Shown here one piece after another: positions 1 through 10,358 of a stretch of 64,000 nucleotides of DNA. The position numbers were made by a program, and so were the translations under genes. The stretch spans positions 2,514,852 to 2,578,851 of the forward strand of contig JAJEKV010000015.1 in assembly GCA_021234155.1 (NCBI GenBank), in the 5' to 3' direction. The stretch's first letter is position 1. Each line of letters begins with the position of its first letter. Under the pieces are notes generated by a model, which was not told where the DNA came from, searched no databases, and was given only the letters and a program-made list of their open reading frames with translations. The stretch is from Isoetes taiwanensis. Taxonomy: Eukaryota > Streptophyta > Lycopodiopsida > Isoetales > Isoetaceae.

Positions 1-1015
1 CTTTCGCTTTGTCGTGCTCTCTCTCTATCTGTATCTCTCGGCTAGATCACCTTGTGAATTCCTATCACTATCATCCATGATCGTCTACTTTAAGTAAGTT
101 CTATTATTAGGTGGTAATATTAGGTGGTAATATCAAAGCCTCAACTTTCAACCCAAAGAACAATAGGAGATGGTGACTTACACGATACCGATTTGTTCAT
201 GTGTTCCTCCAAATTCACATGAATCACTAGCCACAACCCCTTTTTAAAACTAGAATGTAAAGTAACATAAAACATTAAAATTTTTATATTTGCAAATACA
301 TATGGGCACATACATACATATAACCAGGCACACATAATAAAGATGCTTCAAAAAATTGCCAATTTATACTATAAAATCCACTAACAATTCACGCGAAATA
401 AATACCATAATAATCACTGAATTGACAAAATTCCATGGACAAATGAGTTTTGACCCGCTCGCAATAAAGCACGATTTAATTAATTAGAGAATTTCGGAAT
501 TCTCGTTTAGCATGAAATAGGTTCTTGGTTGTCTATAAAACACCGTGAATGGTTGCAGCAGAGTAAAAGTTGACGTTTTTTCCGCTGTTTATTGGTCACA
601 ACCAGCGATGTATCCGACTTTGACATATATAAGGCTATCCCAAGCTCCTTTGTGAGTAAGAGCGGTCCACAAGAAAGAGTGAAAATACTTAGCAGGATCG
701 CCACGGCGAAGATTTGAAGCTGCCTAGCTGACCCATGGATGTAATATCACAAGTCCCTTAAGCTCTACACATGGATAAAAAGGAATGAAATTGATAATGA
801 GGATCGCGGCGGCGGACATTTTGAGCTGTTAAGGTACCCACATTCTGCCAATAATTATAAGAAAGTGCTAGCAAATTTCGTGTCAAGGAAAGTTTAGACA
901 AGAAACAAAACTTAAATAGTAAGAAAACTCAAAGATATGGAGACTTCAAAGCATTGTAATTTATATTCCTCAAACATTTCAATGTACATTACTTTGCCAT
1001 AGGGGCAGAAATTAG
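1..1015. other. Gene-free left flank
   Basis: No convincing coding region is visible; the short open frames are AT-rich and lack coding character. Two copies of the GATCGC-type motif that crowds the shared intergenic region further right lie at 695-711 (GGATCGCCACGGCGAAG) and 801-816 (GGATCGCGGCGGCGGA). Each is followed by a short stretch ending in GAGCTG or GAAGCTG, as also happens near 4929. They may mark the left part of the mobile element that spans 1-9600, but no terminal inverted repeat was identified. Confidence 0.4.
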
Positions 1016-2014
1016 TCCATCTGGGTTTCCGATCATCGACTTCGGGTACAACACCTATCTCAGCCTATCCTATCTATATGTTCCCGGCCCCTTTGTAGAA
1101 GATCTGCTTTGTGTCCATCTCGGTGTAGCCTGTTACATCCGGGATTTCTCTGACATGGCTCGTGCAAGGACTTGGACATGTGGATCCCGGTCCTTCATCC
1201 AAGTATCGATGTCGTGCCCTTCGACAGATCGCCACTCGCTTTCAAGCAGCGAGCGATATCGGTGCATGGAAGAGTTTGGTTTTTTCGTCGGTGGAACCTC
1301 ATGCTCTTGTGTGTACGATGGCTCACCCTCTTGAACCGCGGGGTCCACGACCATGCCTACGTATTCGAACTTCGACCCCTTTGTCAAGAAAGGCATGTAG
1401 GCATCAAATTTTTTGTTTAAAGCCCCAATTTTTGAAACACGGGCTCTAGCTATAATAATACCTTTTTCATTAGCCTCCGGAAGTCTTTTTCGTTTCACGC
1501 ATTCTTTCCTCATAGCTTTTCTCATCCATTTGATCCAAGATTGTATCAATGTTAGATATATCTCGTTCTCGGGTAATGTTCAAATTGATCGCGTTAGGAT
1601 CATTCATGTGCTCGCCTTATCCTCTTCAACTGTCTCCCAAATACGGCCCACAAGTTTTTCGAGCTTATCCGGAAAGCCCTCGAAATCGGCATACTTTACC
1701 CCGGCTTTCAAAAGCAATACTTTTCTTTCCCCGCATTAATTAAGACCACGGGAAGCGATTACCTGGCTTGAGAAGAAATCAAGAACACAACCATCCTTGG
1801 GCACAAGCTTGTCAACTAGGTAGTAAGCATATGATGTTTTCAACCGGCACTTCAAAGACGTGGTCACCTTCCATTCCGACAAACTTGTACCGGGTTTACC
1901 CGTGAAATAAGTCCGCCATTGTTTCTTCATTTTCTCATCAAGATTATCTTCGTCACCACCGGCGTGCATTGGTGGCAAGGGCGTGTTCTTTGGTGCGGTG
2001 CTCACTGTGGTCAA
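1016..2014 (-). pseudogene. 3' part of an unknown mobile-element gene, frame-broken
   Basis: Coding-like sequence runs through most of this stretch but changes frame several times. In translation order there is a piece starting MTTVSTAPKNTPLPPM (2014 to 1736), then a piece containing YADFEGFPDKLEKLVGRIWE (about 1720 to 1600), then a charged piece with KKFDAYMPFLTKGSKFEYVG (to 1133), then a tail containing VTGYTEMDTKQIFYKGAGN and DDRKPRWTNFCPYGK near 1016. The adjoining pieces read as one protein once single-base shifts are allowed. I recognise no family. It lies downstream of, and in the same direction as, the exons at 2485-4676, so it is probably the C-terminal region of that gene. The shifts may be decay or sequencing error. 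Confidence 0.4.
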
Positions 2015-2484
2015 ACGAAGCTCGCCTCGGCATTATCGTTGACCACGAGTCGCTTACGTTAATGCACATATGGGTGATGTAATACCGATATTCCTTCACC
2101 CTTTTCTTGTTCACCCATCGGCTCGTCATATGTCCCTACTGAGAGATATGGGACCGCCTTTGAATGTTTACGGTGGCAAGTACAAGCAATCGGCAAGTTC
2201 ACGGACCGCATCGAGAATCACAAGGTGATAAATGTTAGCGATTGTCATGCTTTGGATATTCGTGTGAAGAGTTCCATGTATTTTTGCACGCCCATAATGC
2301 GAGAGAATCCTCTAATGTCTATGAACACCATAGTTTGCGTTCTCGTGAATCGGAGTGGAGGTAGGAATCCCTTCCTTTGTTACAGCATGTACAACATTTT
2401 TCTTCTCCTTGATCTTGATAGCCTCTTCAGGTTTCAAAATCGATCTAATGGGTTCTAGAAATGCAACGGGCAAATTACCCACAA
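2015..2484. other. Unassigned stretch between minus-strand exons
   Basis: About 470 bases between two coding-like minus-strand regions. It may contain intron or further broken exon, but no frame stays open convincingly and no motif is recognised. Confidence 0.3.
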
Positions 2485-2976
2485 CTAATTGGCTTTCACG
2501 TACTCTGTATCCGAATCAGATATATCCAGAATCCGCTGTTCCGTGAAAGCCGGAAATTCAGAAACCAACTCTTCCCAAAAAGTGTATTCCTTCTGAAGCA
2601 GCGTGGACGCGTATGACAAAATCTCTTTCCGCATGAAGCTCAGGCTTCTAATATCAATGGCGCGCTGCTGGCAATTAAACCTGCCATGATATCCGCTTTG
2701 CACCTTAATGTATGTCTTTCCTTCCAAAATCTCATCGAGAAGCTGAGAAACCTCTGCATTAGACATGCCTCGAAGGTATCTTAACCAGGTTTTGTTGAAG
2801 AAGTCCTTCGAGGGCTTATCAGGAAAATCTCCATGCTCGTCACAGATCTTTTTGTTGACCCATCTGTTGGCCACTTCCATTAACTTTCTGAACACCCGCT
2901 CCTCCATAAAAATAAATTGCTTCTCGTCCTTTAGCTCCTTCACCTTCAACGTTGTGGTAGCTATCTCGTGGAAGTC
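2485..2976 (-). CDS. Exon of an unknown mobile-element protein
   Basis: A clean open frame of about 163 codons, preceded by a good splice acceptor (TTTGTTTTGTAG just above 2976). It begins DFHEIATTTLKVKELK and contains EERVFRKLMEVANRWVNKK, FFNKTWLRYLRGMSNAEV and a C-terminal QRILDISDSDTEYVKAN before a stop. The sequence is charged, apparently globular and has no membrane segment. I do not recognise a family. The exon sits between similar coding-like pieces on the same strand and is divergent from the transposase-like set at 6467-9600, which suggests an accessory protein of the same element. Confidence 0.5.
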   Translation of the reverse strand, partial: DFHEIATTTLKVKELKDEKQFIFMEERVFRKLMEVANRWVNKKICDEHGDFPDKPSKDFFNKTWLRYLRGMSNAEVSQLLDEILEGKTYIKVQSGYHGRFNCQQRAIDIRSLSFMRKEILSYASTLLQKEYTFWEELVSEFPAFTEQRILDISDSDTEYVKAN

Positions 2977-3128
2977 CTACAAAACAAATGGTCGTGGAAA
3001 TTGCGGCGCGATGTCTTTGAGCTAAGATAATAAAAATACCTTCCATGCTGAGGTGGTGGCAGTACCAATGGGACCTTGAGGAGGACAACCATACGCTTTA
3101 TGTTGATGCGCGCGGTGTTGAAGCTTCT

Positions 3129-3395
3129 CTAACAATGCCTCTCTATATACTGATTGTTAGCGATGACTTCATTGCTTTGAATGCTCAACTCAATATATTC
3201 TCTATCCATCAAGTTTCCATTAAGCACTCTTGTTCTTCTCCTCGGCGTAGGCTTTTCGCCAAACTCCATCTCTTTGTTCCGTTCTCCAACAAGACAAAGA
3301 TAGCGGTTGAGTTTGCACATATACTGTGGTTACCAGATATTATCCAAAATTTCTTGCCCTTCAAGTCAGCCTCTGTACTCCATGTGATCTTTTTC
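3129..3395 (-). CDS. Exon of the same unknown minus-strand gene
   Basis: A polypyrimidine-rich acceptor (ATTATTTCAG, ending at 3396) opens this exon. The readable part gives YMCKLNRYLCLVGERNKEM, then KPTPRRRTRVLNGNLMDREY, then IELSIQSNEVIANNQYIERH and a stop near 3129. The first 80 or so bases need a frame change to join the rest. The donor of the preceding exon is at 3460/3459 (CCAG followed by GTGATT), leaving a small intron of about 64 bases. Function unknown. Confidence 0.4.
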
Positions 3396-3460
3396 CTGAA
3401 ATAATGTGCACTTGTAAATTAGGCAGCCACAAACCAGAAATCATGAACAATAACAATCAC

Positions 3461-4676
3461 CTGGTAATGGGATCGAAGGGGACAACATCGGCCGGTGTGA
3501 GCACCTCCGTAGGATACGTCTTGAAACTCTTCACGAGAGTCTGCACATGATCGTTTGAACGCATTCGATGCGTGAGGTTGGCAGGAGCTGGCTCGCAATC
3601 AAATATGGAGACCTTCATAAACCAGTTCACACCAAGCGGATAGAACCATTTGAATTGTTCAAGCTTCTGCGCAGTTTGTTCTGCCAATTTGCGTTCTTCC
3701 TCAGGATTGAATTTGACCTCGGTCGGCAGTTCAGAAGCGAGGGGAAATGCTAGGCTCTTGGACGATGAAACACCTGAGACGGAAGGGGGGGTGTGGGAAG
3801 AAGAAGGTTCTCCGCTATCAGAAGTAGTGAGTTTGCGGAGGTTGATTGTGAACTTCGATATCTTGTTTGGGACAGTAGTATCTTTCAGCATAATAGGGGC
3901 AGCACAAATAGCCAAAGGCTGAGCAGGATCTATAACAGCAGAAGGTTGAGCAGTGGAAACAGGCTCCACAGACAGGGCTCTGGGCTGGGTAGAGTCCTCT
4001 GCTAAAGATACGGGTTTCACATGTTTTTTCTTCGCCTGAGCTCTAACCAGTTAGTGTCCATCACGGAAGGCATCTTCTCATCTCGTTTTGCTTTCAATGC
4101 AATGCTGGGTGGTTTCTTATCTGCCTGCAAACCTTTTCTGCATGTCGAGAAGCCAGACAATATATCTCTATTGCCTGTTATTCCGGACAGAGACAGAGAT
4201 TCATAGGACTGCAGTTCCCAGCCGTATCCTTTCGCACTGGTCGGAACATTCTTTCCAGTGGCTGGCTTGTTTAATTTGCTAGCTGTCATGAGCGAGGGAT
4301 CATAGTTTGTCCATTTAAGGACGTACTCAATGAACTGCAAATTTTATGTGTCCTCCACGCTGCATATAATAGCGTCTTGGACATTGTTTTTTGTTCCTTC
4401 CCACATAGCAATTACAATTCCTATCTGCTGTATGTCATCGGCTTTCTTGCCATTCTTGAGGAACAAGCAGAGGTCTTTACGGCGGTCACCTTTCGTCTGT
4501 GGAATTGCTTGGGCAATTTCAACGCACCACTTCCTTTCATTGGAAGGTGTGATGATCTTAGCAGGCTCAACGTCTGGACCGCGAAACAAATCCAGAGCTG
4601 CAAGCAAGAAGTGTATCAGTATTCCGTAATGCACACATTCTTCCATAAAGTCAACACCATCTTCTTGAGAGCTCAT
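3461..4676 (-). pseudogene. 5' part of an unknown minus-strand mobile-element gene
   Basis: Three abutting open frames read as one N-terminal region. The first starts MSSQEDGVDFMEECVHYG (ATG at 4676) and runs to DAIICSVEDT near 4344. The second contains YVLKWTNYDPSLMTASKLNK and ends LELRRRKNM at 4017. The third starts KPVSLAEDSTQPRALSVE and ends VVPFDPIT at a splice donor. The frames meet within a few bases, so one or two single-base shifts separate them. I prefer the ATG at 4676 to the one at 4706 because the upstream ATG lies inside a GATCGC palindrome of the intergenic array. The third part is rich in Ser, Pro and Thr, then has an acidic-basic stretch (PEEERKLAEQTAQKLEQFKW). No family recognised. 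Confidence 0.45.
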
Positions 4677-6466
4677 GAAGATCGCGACCGCGATGCTGTT
4701 GAGCACTCAATAGGATCGCGGCCGCGATGCTACCGAGCAGTCAGCAGGATCGCGGCCGCGATCCGCCCCGAAAGCACTCAACAGGATCGCGGGACGCCGC
4801 GATCCGTCGAAGCGTCGGCCAGGATCGCGCCGCGATCCTGGCGAAGTTCCGCACTGTTGATCACTACATTACGAAAAGCTGAACAACAGAATTAAACATG
4901 CACTATCGTAAGAAATCGCGCTGGCGATCTTCTTGAGCTGAGGGTGCTAGATTTAACCTTCTTTGAGATGGGCTTTTGGTGCCATGGATCGCGGACGCCG
5001 GAAGGATTCGGAAAAGGGCTTAAATGACGATCAAGGGCGGAAGGCTTCCGGAGAAAATTTGGCGCAGAAACGGAAGGCGCTCGTCGATGGCGCAAAGGCG
5101 GAAAGAAATTTCGAGAATCGCGAAAATAAATACTGCTATCAGAGCCGGGTTAATTTAATACGGCACGCAATAAATGCCGCGCAATAAATGCCTGCCATTA
5201 ATACGGCCGGCATTCATAATTACACACCATTAATGCAGCCGCCCTTATTTATGGAGACCCAACAACTTTATTTTAAATGTGGCATTTTCCGGACAAAAGG
5301 TACTTTTGGACGTGGACCTCTAAATTCAAAATGTGTACGATGAGTGAGAGATATAACCTTCCCCCCGTACCAACACACCACGCAATAAAAGCCCCACGGA
5401 ACCAAAATGTACACGCCTGACGGAGCGGTTAAAGGACTGAAAAAAAGACAACCGAATTTAAATTTCGAGCCGAATTTGGCTTTCGATCTTGAAGGCGGGA
5501 TTTCCGTTTTGTAATCGGCGGGGTGTTCGGAAGGCTTCGTTCTTCTCGTCAAAATTTCGTTACGTTCCTCGAGGCGCTCGATCTGTTCTTCAGGGCTCTA
5601 GGTCTCATCTTGAAGGCGCTCGCCTAACTTAAGCTACCGGGGTACAAAATCCTAATGCCTTACTGTTTATCCAGCTAGAAATTATCCAATTCAGGAGTGA
5701 TTTTCGATTTGTTGTTTATGTATAGGTTATAATAATGTTTTCCCAACAATGATGTAATTTACTGTATTGGCACCATCTCTTTCTTGGTATATCCTGTTCA
5801 CGGATCTGTATAACCTGGTAAGCGAGGCCCAAATCAATTGTTTATTTCTCGGACTAATTGATAGTGAGGGGATATCACATTAACATAATGGTACTGCTAA
5901 TGGTTCTGCTCTCAGGTTGACAGATCTCCATTCTAATTAACAGAAAGGCAAAGAATCGTTGTGGAAATAACAGTTGCAATTAGTATTCACGTAAACATTT
6001 AATTTGCGAGAGTTACTCAAATATCTATTTCTTGCTCAGTTGGACCATCTGCCTAAAAGAATCGCGTTTGCGTTCATCCGAAGCATTTCACTTGTAAGGC
6101 GACGCGAGCTTTCATCGAATTAATCGCGATTGCGATCTTGTCGAGGTAAGTCCAGTACGAAAGTGTTTTCTAAATGGTCAGAGAAAATAGTTTGAGCTGA
6201 AGAAGGTTAGTTAGATTAGACAAAGATTCTAGGCAGATTCTAGGCCCACCAGAGAGGTCCAAAGGATCGCCCTCGCGATCTCCCTGGCCCCTCTGTGTCT
6301 TCTGCTGGTTATATTCATACCTATGTGGTCCAGAGGATTGCCCTCGCGATCTTCTTTAGGTATTATGTCGCCCCTTGGGGCCTTGAGTAATTTGCATTTT
6401 TTCAAGTAATGTGGTCCAGCGGATCGCCATCGCGATGTTGACGAGCAGTGTTGTCTTTCTTTTAGG
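4677..6466. promoter_or_regulatory. Shared divergent promoter region with palindrome arrays
   Basis: This 1.8 kb region separates the minus-strand gene from the plus-strand gene. Next to the minus gene are five palindromes spaced about 34 bases apart: 4681-4694 (ATCGCGACCGCGAT), 4715-4728, 4748-4763 (GATCGCGGCCGCGATC), 4785-4804 and 4821-4839; a weaker one is at 4914-4929. Next to the plus gene are 6122-6136, 6264-6280 (GGATCGCCCTCGCGATC), 6335-6351 and 6421-6436, the last three preceded by related GGTCC-containing sequence. Symmetric iterated palindromes flanking divergent genes suggest binding sites for an element-encoded protein or sites used in transposition. The middle (about 5150-6050) is AT-rich with nothing else recognisable. 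Confidence 0.5.
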
Positions 6467-6799
6467 ATGGAACCTCTACAGTCTTTCTACCTGTTGGGGA
6501 AGAAGGTGGCTGAGGGCAGAGTGCATAACTTCAAAAATCACCACAACGTCCCTGTGCCAGACGAATTGATAGTAGTTTCTGTTGTCGTTGTCTTTGATGG
6601 GCAGATACCACTGCCGTTTCCAGAACCGGAATTGAACCAGCTAGGGGAAGCTATCGGTAGCTTCGTTCTTTGGTCCAAAAGCGAAATTCAGAATGAAATC
6701 ACGCCAGGACCCGATGCTAGCACACCACCTAGTCAGATCAAAGCGGATAAATTGGCAAGTCCGAAAGAAATGCTTGTGAAAAAACAAGAAACCAGTTGA
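6467..6799 (+). CDS. DUF8039-like N-terminal part of a transposon protein
   Basis: An open frame of 110 codons starts at an ATG 30 bases after the last GATCGC palindrome. It carries VAEGRVHNFKNHHNVPVP, then an ELIVVSVVVVFDGQ strand, then LPFPEPELNQLGEAIGSFV with a W. This order (GRV/L, a PDD/E-V-V strand, an LP-PF segment, then LGEA-GSFV-W) is what I know from DUF8039, a domain attached to plant En/Spm-like transposon proteins. The frame ends at 6799 and coding continues in another frame from 6801, so this is probably the first part of a longer broken protein. Assignment is from memory of the family pattern. Confidence 0.55.
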   Translation: MEPLQSFYLLGKKVAEGRVHNFKNHHNVPVPDELIVVSVVVVFDGQIPLPFPEPELNQLGEAIGSFVLWSKSEIQNEITPGPDASTPPSQIKADKLASPKEMLVKKQETS

Positions 6800-6800
6800 A

Positions 6801-7495
6801 TTGCAGGGGATTTGCAGGGATAAACTAGTGGAAAAGACATGTGAGTTACTGCACGAGTGCTGCAAACTGCCTTATGCTATAGGTGTCATCGTCTTCGCAG
6901 ATCCAAACGATGCCGTGTCTGACATGAAGTTGGGAGAAGCATGGATAGGGGTTTCTATTATGAATTTGTTGCCCTTGCCCGAAAAAATTTCTATGCTCTG
7001 TCAGGCTTGTGCAGAAATGCCACAGGTGCATGGCTTGGTGAGATGGCCAATAGCATTGGTTCTCGTGAGAGCCGATATTCGGTTTCAAGTCTAGTTACGG
7101 CCGTGAAGGAGACAGAGGTCGAGAAGGAAGCTTATGCCATCAGGCCGGAGGCTGGAGTAACAAAAAAAAGACAGCACCACATGGTGAAGAGGAAGGCTAG
7201 AGGACGCTCCACCCCAAACAAAGGTGAAAGGAAAACCACACCTGAAGCTATCTTGCAGTTCAGGTCCTCTATGTGCTGCTTGAAGAGATGTTGTGCTAAT
7301 TTCACAGTTAAAGAGGTATCCGCCATGAGGACCTTTTACTGGAACATGAAAAGCTCAGAACGTACGACTTTCGCGTACAACATGCTAGATCTTTGTTCAG
7401 AGAATGGAAGTGTGAAAAAGCTAATGCTGAACAACAAGCAAGTCTATGTGAAGGCATGGCATAGTGCTTACGGTATACCAGTTTCTACATTTTAG
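6801..7495 (+). pseudogene. Middle part of the transposase-like protein, frame-broken
   Basis: Coding-like sequence continues from the DUF8039-like part with frame changes. The first piece (6801-7094) contains DKLVEKTCELLHECCKLPYA and DAVSDMKLGEAWIGVSIM. The second (to 7495) has a very basic linker (KKRQHHMVKRKARGR), a Cys-rich spot (SSMCCLKRCCANFTVKEVSA) and ends VYVKAWHSAYGIPVSTF. The last motif resembles the AW-x-GI-x-F segment that precedes the DUF7869 region in related eukaryotic proteins. The basic stretch would suit nuclear import or DNA binding. Continuity with the flanking pieces is inferred from spacing and strand. Confidence 0.45.
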
Positions 7496-7513
7496 AAATG
7501 GAGAAAGCTTTTT

Positions 7514-8767
7514 TTGAACGGGCACAGGATTGCGGAGCACGGAAACTCCGGCTCCATGAAGCCAAGATCTCATACCGCGGCGGAAGTCTTTGTGCTATCT
7601 ATGTACATAGATGAAAATGCTGAAACTATGCCACACCGCTCAAAGGTTACGAGTGGGGGCACTAGAGAAAATGTAAAGAGATTACCTTCAATCTTGACTA
7701 AAAAGGACATACATCAGGAGGTAGATATAACCGTCCACGAGATGACAGGAAAACATGTTTTTCTCATTCGTCATTCTTGTCAACGTGGAAGGAGAACCAC
7801 TCGAGGTAGCAATCGCCAAAAGGATAGCATTTTCTAAGTGTAATACGTATTGTGATAAAGGAGAAGCTTGCCAAGACTAGAGATCCAAGAGAAAGAAGAG
7901 AGCTTGCCGTGGAAAGGAAATCTCACATGACAAGCCCAACTTTCTGCGCAGGAGTCTCACCGGTCGTGGAGAGTTTTGTCTCATCGATCTCTGAACATGC
8001 CTTAACCATTATACATGATAAAATGGATCAGAATAAGGCGATGGTTCCTCGTCCGGAGAAGCTAGCAAAATCTGTATGGAGGGGTGAGCGGTTGAAGGTG
8101 AGTCTTCTTGGTGCTCTCATGCATGGGCATGGTGTAGGTGCCTTGGGCCACTTCTGCATTTGGACCTCTCGGCACGATGATTCGAATTTTCATGTGGGAT
8201 CTTTAAATCATACCTTGAAAACACTAGAGAATCAATCGAGGACAACTGGGGTCATTTGAGAAATCTGAGATCATCCAGAAGCTTTGGGGTGGAGCAATTT
8301 TGAACACGGAAGCCCTTAGGACAAAAATGGTGAATGGCACTAGAAATGATTTTACGCCTCCTATCAAGGGCCCTCTAATACCGAAGAAGTTGCCTAGGAG
8401 GCTTTACTTGCAGCTAGACAATTGCTCAGGACAAAACAAGAACAGGTATCTTTTCTCTTACTTGTCATACTTGGTCTGGTTAGGTGTCTTCGATCAGGTG
8501 CAACTGGGATTCATGATGGTTGGACACACCCACGATGACATAGATGCCCTCTTTGGAAATTACTCTACTCTATTGAGAAGATCAGATGCATTGACTATTC
8601 CAGAGCTTATGCAACTCTTCAGGCAGTGTAGTTCAAAGTCTCCTACGCCCTACCTTGTGTCTGAGGTTCCCAACTGGAAAGAATTCGTGAAAGGTTTTAT
8701 CCCTGATAAGAAGGACCGTTTATGTGGTCATTTGGAACCTCTACTCTTCAAGTTCTCAGATGAATGA
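7514..8767 (+). pseudogene. DUF7869-like putative transposase core, frame-broken
   Basis: Three frames follow one another: 7514-7837 (HRIAEHGNSGSMKPRSHTAA, then LPSILTKKDIHQEV), 7852-8259 (DPRERRELAVERKSHM, then HDKMDQNKAMVPRP, then GALMHGHGVGALGHF) and 8300-8767 (LYLQLDNCSGQNKNRYLFSY, then MMVGHTHDDIDALFGNYSTL). The order HGN-G, a DxxDQ segment, QLDN-QNKNR and VGHTHDDID-FG is the signature I associate with DUF7869, a domain of many uncharacterised eukaryotic proteins that are probably mobile-element transposases. Conserved acidic residues in DKMD, QLDN and HDDID could form an RNase H-like catalytic centre, but that is inference. Frame breaks lie near 7840 and 8260-8300. Confidence 0.65.
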
Positions 8768-9021
8768 TGGATGGCCACTAATGTTCTACAAGATGAGGCC
8801 AGGGGCATAGGGAGTGGCTACCTAAAAAAGGGAATTAAAATGTGGAAGGAGGATGCCCAAGGCTTACCTATGATTCCTAGAGGGTCACCTAAGGTCGCGA
8901 TGCGACCATATCGAGCTTGAGCGGATATAGGTGCCTTGAGAGCTTCAATTGCCAAGTACATGATGCCTTTGGGCAGCTATTTCTAGAGCCGGCGATAACT
9001 CATGGTCTCACACATATATGA

Positions 9022-9600
9022 ATGAAGTTATTGACTACTGGTCCACCTTGTTGCGAGTGCTTGGGGACGTTCAGCCCGGGAGAACTGTCATTCGAGTTTT
9101 CGGCCCAAAGACGAGACAAAGCTGCATTAGAAGAACACGACAACTCATTGGTAGATGAACACATTGGTGCATCTCATTATGTCGGGCCTTTCTCCGTAGA
9201 CCCAAGAACCTGTTGAAATATTCGACCCCTACCAAGATGTGAAGAAAGGAATGCTCTTGCTGATCGGGCCACATGATAACCGCCCGGCGTGGATGGCCTT
9301 TTGCGGAAGAGGACCCGATGAGAGGACCCTAATCTCCCTCACTATGAAGAGGTGTTTGTTTCTTGGTTTGAGCCTGTTGCGGAAAGGGTACCTCATATGC
9401 AATGCGGTATAGGGATTCTTTGGAGCAAGAATTGGAGACCGAATCCTAATGACCCGCCACGCTACCAACATTTGAAAACGATAGACTATGGTTGGGCCGT
9501 AGGGACCAGGCCGTTGTCAGCGGTGATCCCCAGTAGTGTGGGGGCTCAGTTGCAAGAATTAGTGGCTAAAGAAGCTAACGACGAGGATGAGAACTCTTGA
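9022..9600 (+). pseudogene. C-terminal part of the transposase-like protein
   Basis: After a stop at 8767 and about 250 bases without a stable frame, coding character returns. One frame gives YWSTLLRVLGDVQPGRTVIR with a following FGPKTRQS, and the last open frame (9352-9600) contains FVSWFEPVAERVPHMQCGIG, LWSKNWRPNPNDPPRYQHLK and ends LVAKEANDEDENS. The tail is a plausible natural C-terminus. Several single-base shifts separate the pieces. Same strand and spacing make it the end of the DUF7869-like protein. Confidence 0.45.
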
Positions 9601-9765
9601 GGTATGCAATGCTCTTTTACATAATTACTATATCATACATGACATGCAACTTACAATAGACTAGTTATTATTCATTAGGCTTTGTGTTTTTCATCTCAAC
9701 ACAAGAGCTCTTACACTATACAATGCCAAGCGGTGATTCATTCATCTTCACTGTAGTAGTGATCC

Positions 9766-10001
9766 CTACATATACGTAGTAGTGATCCACGATATCTCAT
9801 AGCTCATGCTTTCGGGAAGCCAAATCGGATGGATCATAACACGAATTGACGCTAGGGGCAATGAATCTCAGCGCCCAAAGCTTTTCTTCGCAGGTAGGGA
9901 TCAAGAAGAAGATGCCTGTCTAGGCAACCAACAAGATCTTCGTGGCTCATTGAGCACTTGATCGCCTCAATGTGGTGAATTGAAGAAGGCGAAAAATCCA
10001 T
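9766..10001 (-). pseudogene. Small gene paralogue, frameshifted
   Basis: An ATG at 10001 begins MDFSPSSIHHIEAIKCSMSH and continues to LLLDPYLRRKALGAE before a stop at 9852. In a shifted frame the sequence continues VMIHPIWLPESMSYEI to a stop at 9766. Both halves match the neighbouring small gene at 10359-10880: IKCSMSHEDL-GC against FKCYLSYNDLGEC, LDPYLRRKA against LDPWLLSKA, and the shared WLP motif. A TATA box at matching distance supports an ancestral gene. The frame change may be a real lesion or a base-calling error. Function unknown. Confidence 0.5.
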
Positions 10002-10033
10002 GGGGGATGAATGAAATTTAGCCCGGCGAGAAG

Positions 10034-10044
10034 CTTTTATAGTG
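10034..10044 (-). promoter_or_regulatory. TATA box of the upstream small paralogue
   Basis: CACTATAAAAG on the minus strand, about 34 bases above the ATG at 10001. The neighbouring paralogue has CACTATAAAAA at the same distance, and the sequence beyond both boxes is also alignable. Confidence 0.55.
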
Positions 10045-10358
10045 AAGTCGAATGATTGAGGTGAATTATTGGGGTAGACTTAGCCCCATTATTGAGCGAT
10101 GTATCGATTTGTTGTATACGTACAAGAATATTACTTATTTCATACTAATATGCGTATGTTTGAAAACATGTTTGCTTGACGAATTTAGCTATGATTGAAT
10201 TCAATGACAGCTTGCAGAAAAAGTGGAGGTGGGATAGCACATCGTTACAATATACTCAGTTAAGGTACGTGATATTACATCCTTAATCAGAATGCTATTA
10301 CATCCTTACTTAGTTATTAGGTACCAATGTCATTATTACATTATTGGCAGGTGCAGAT

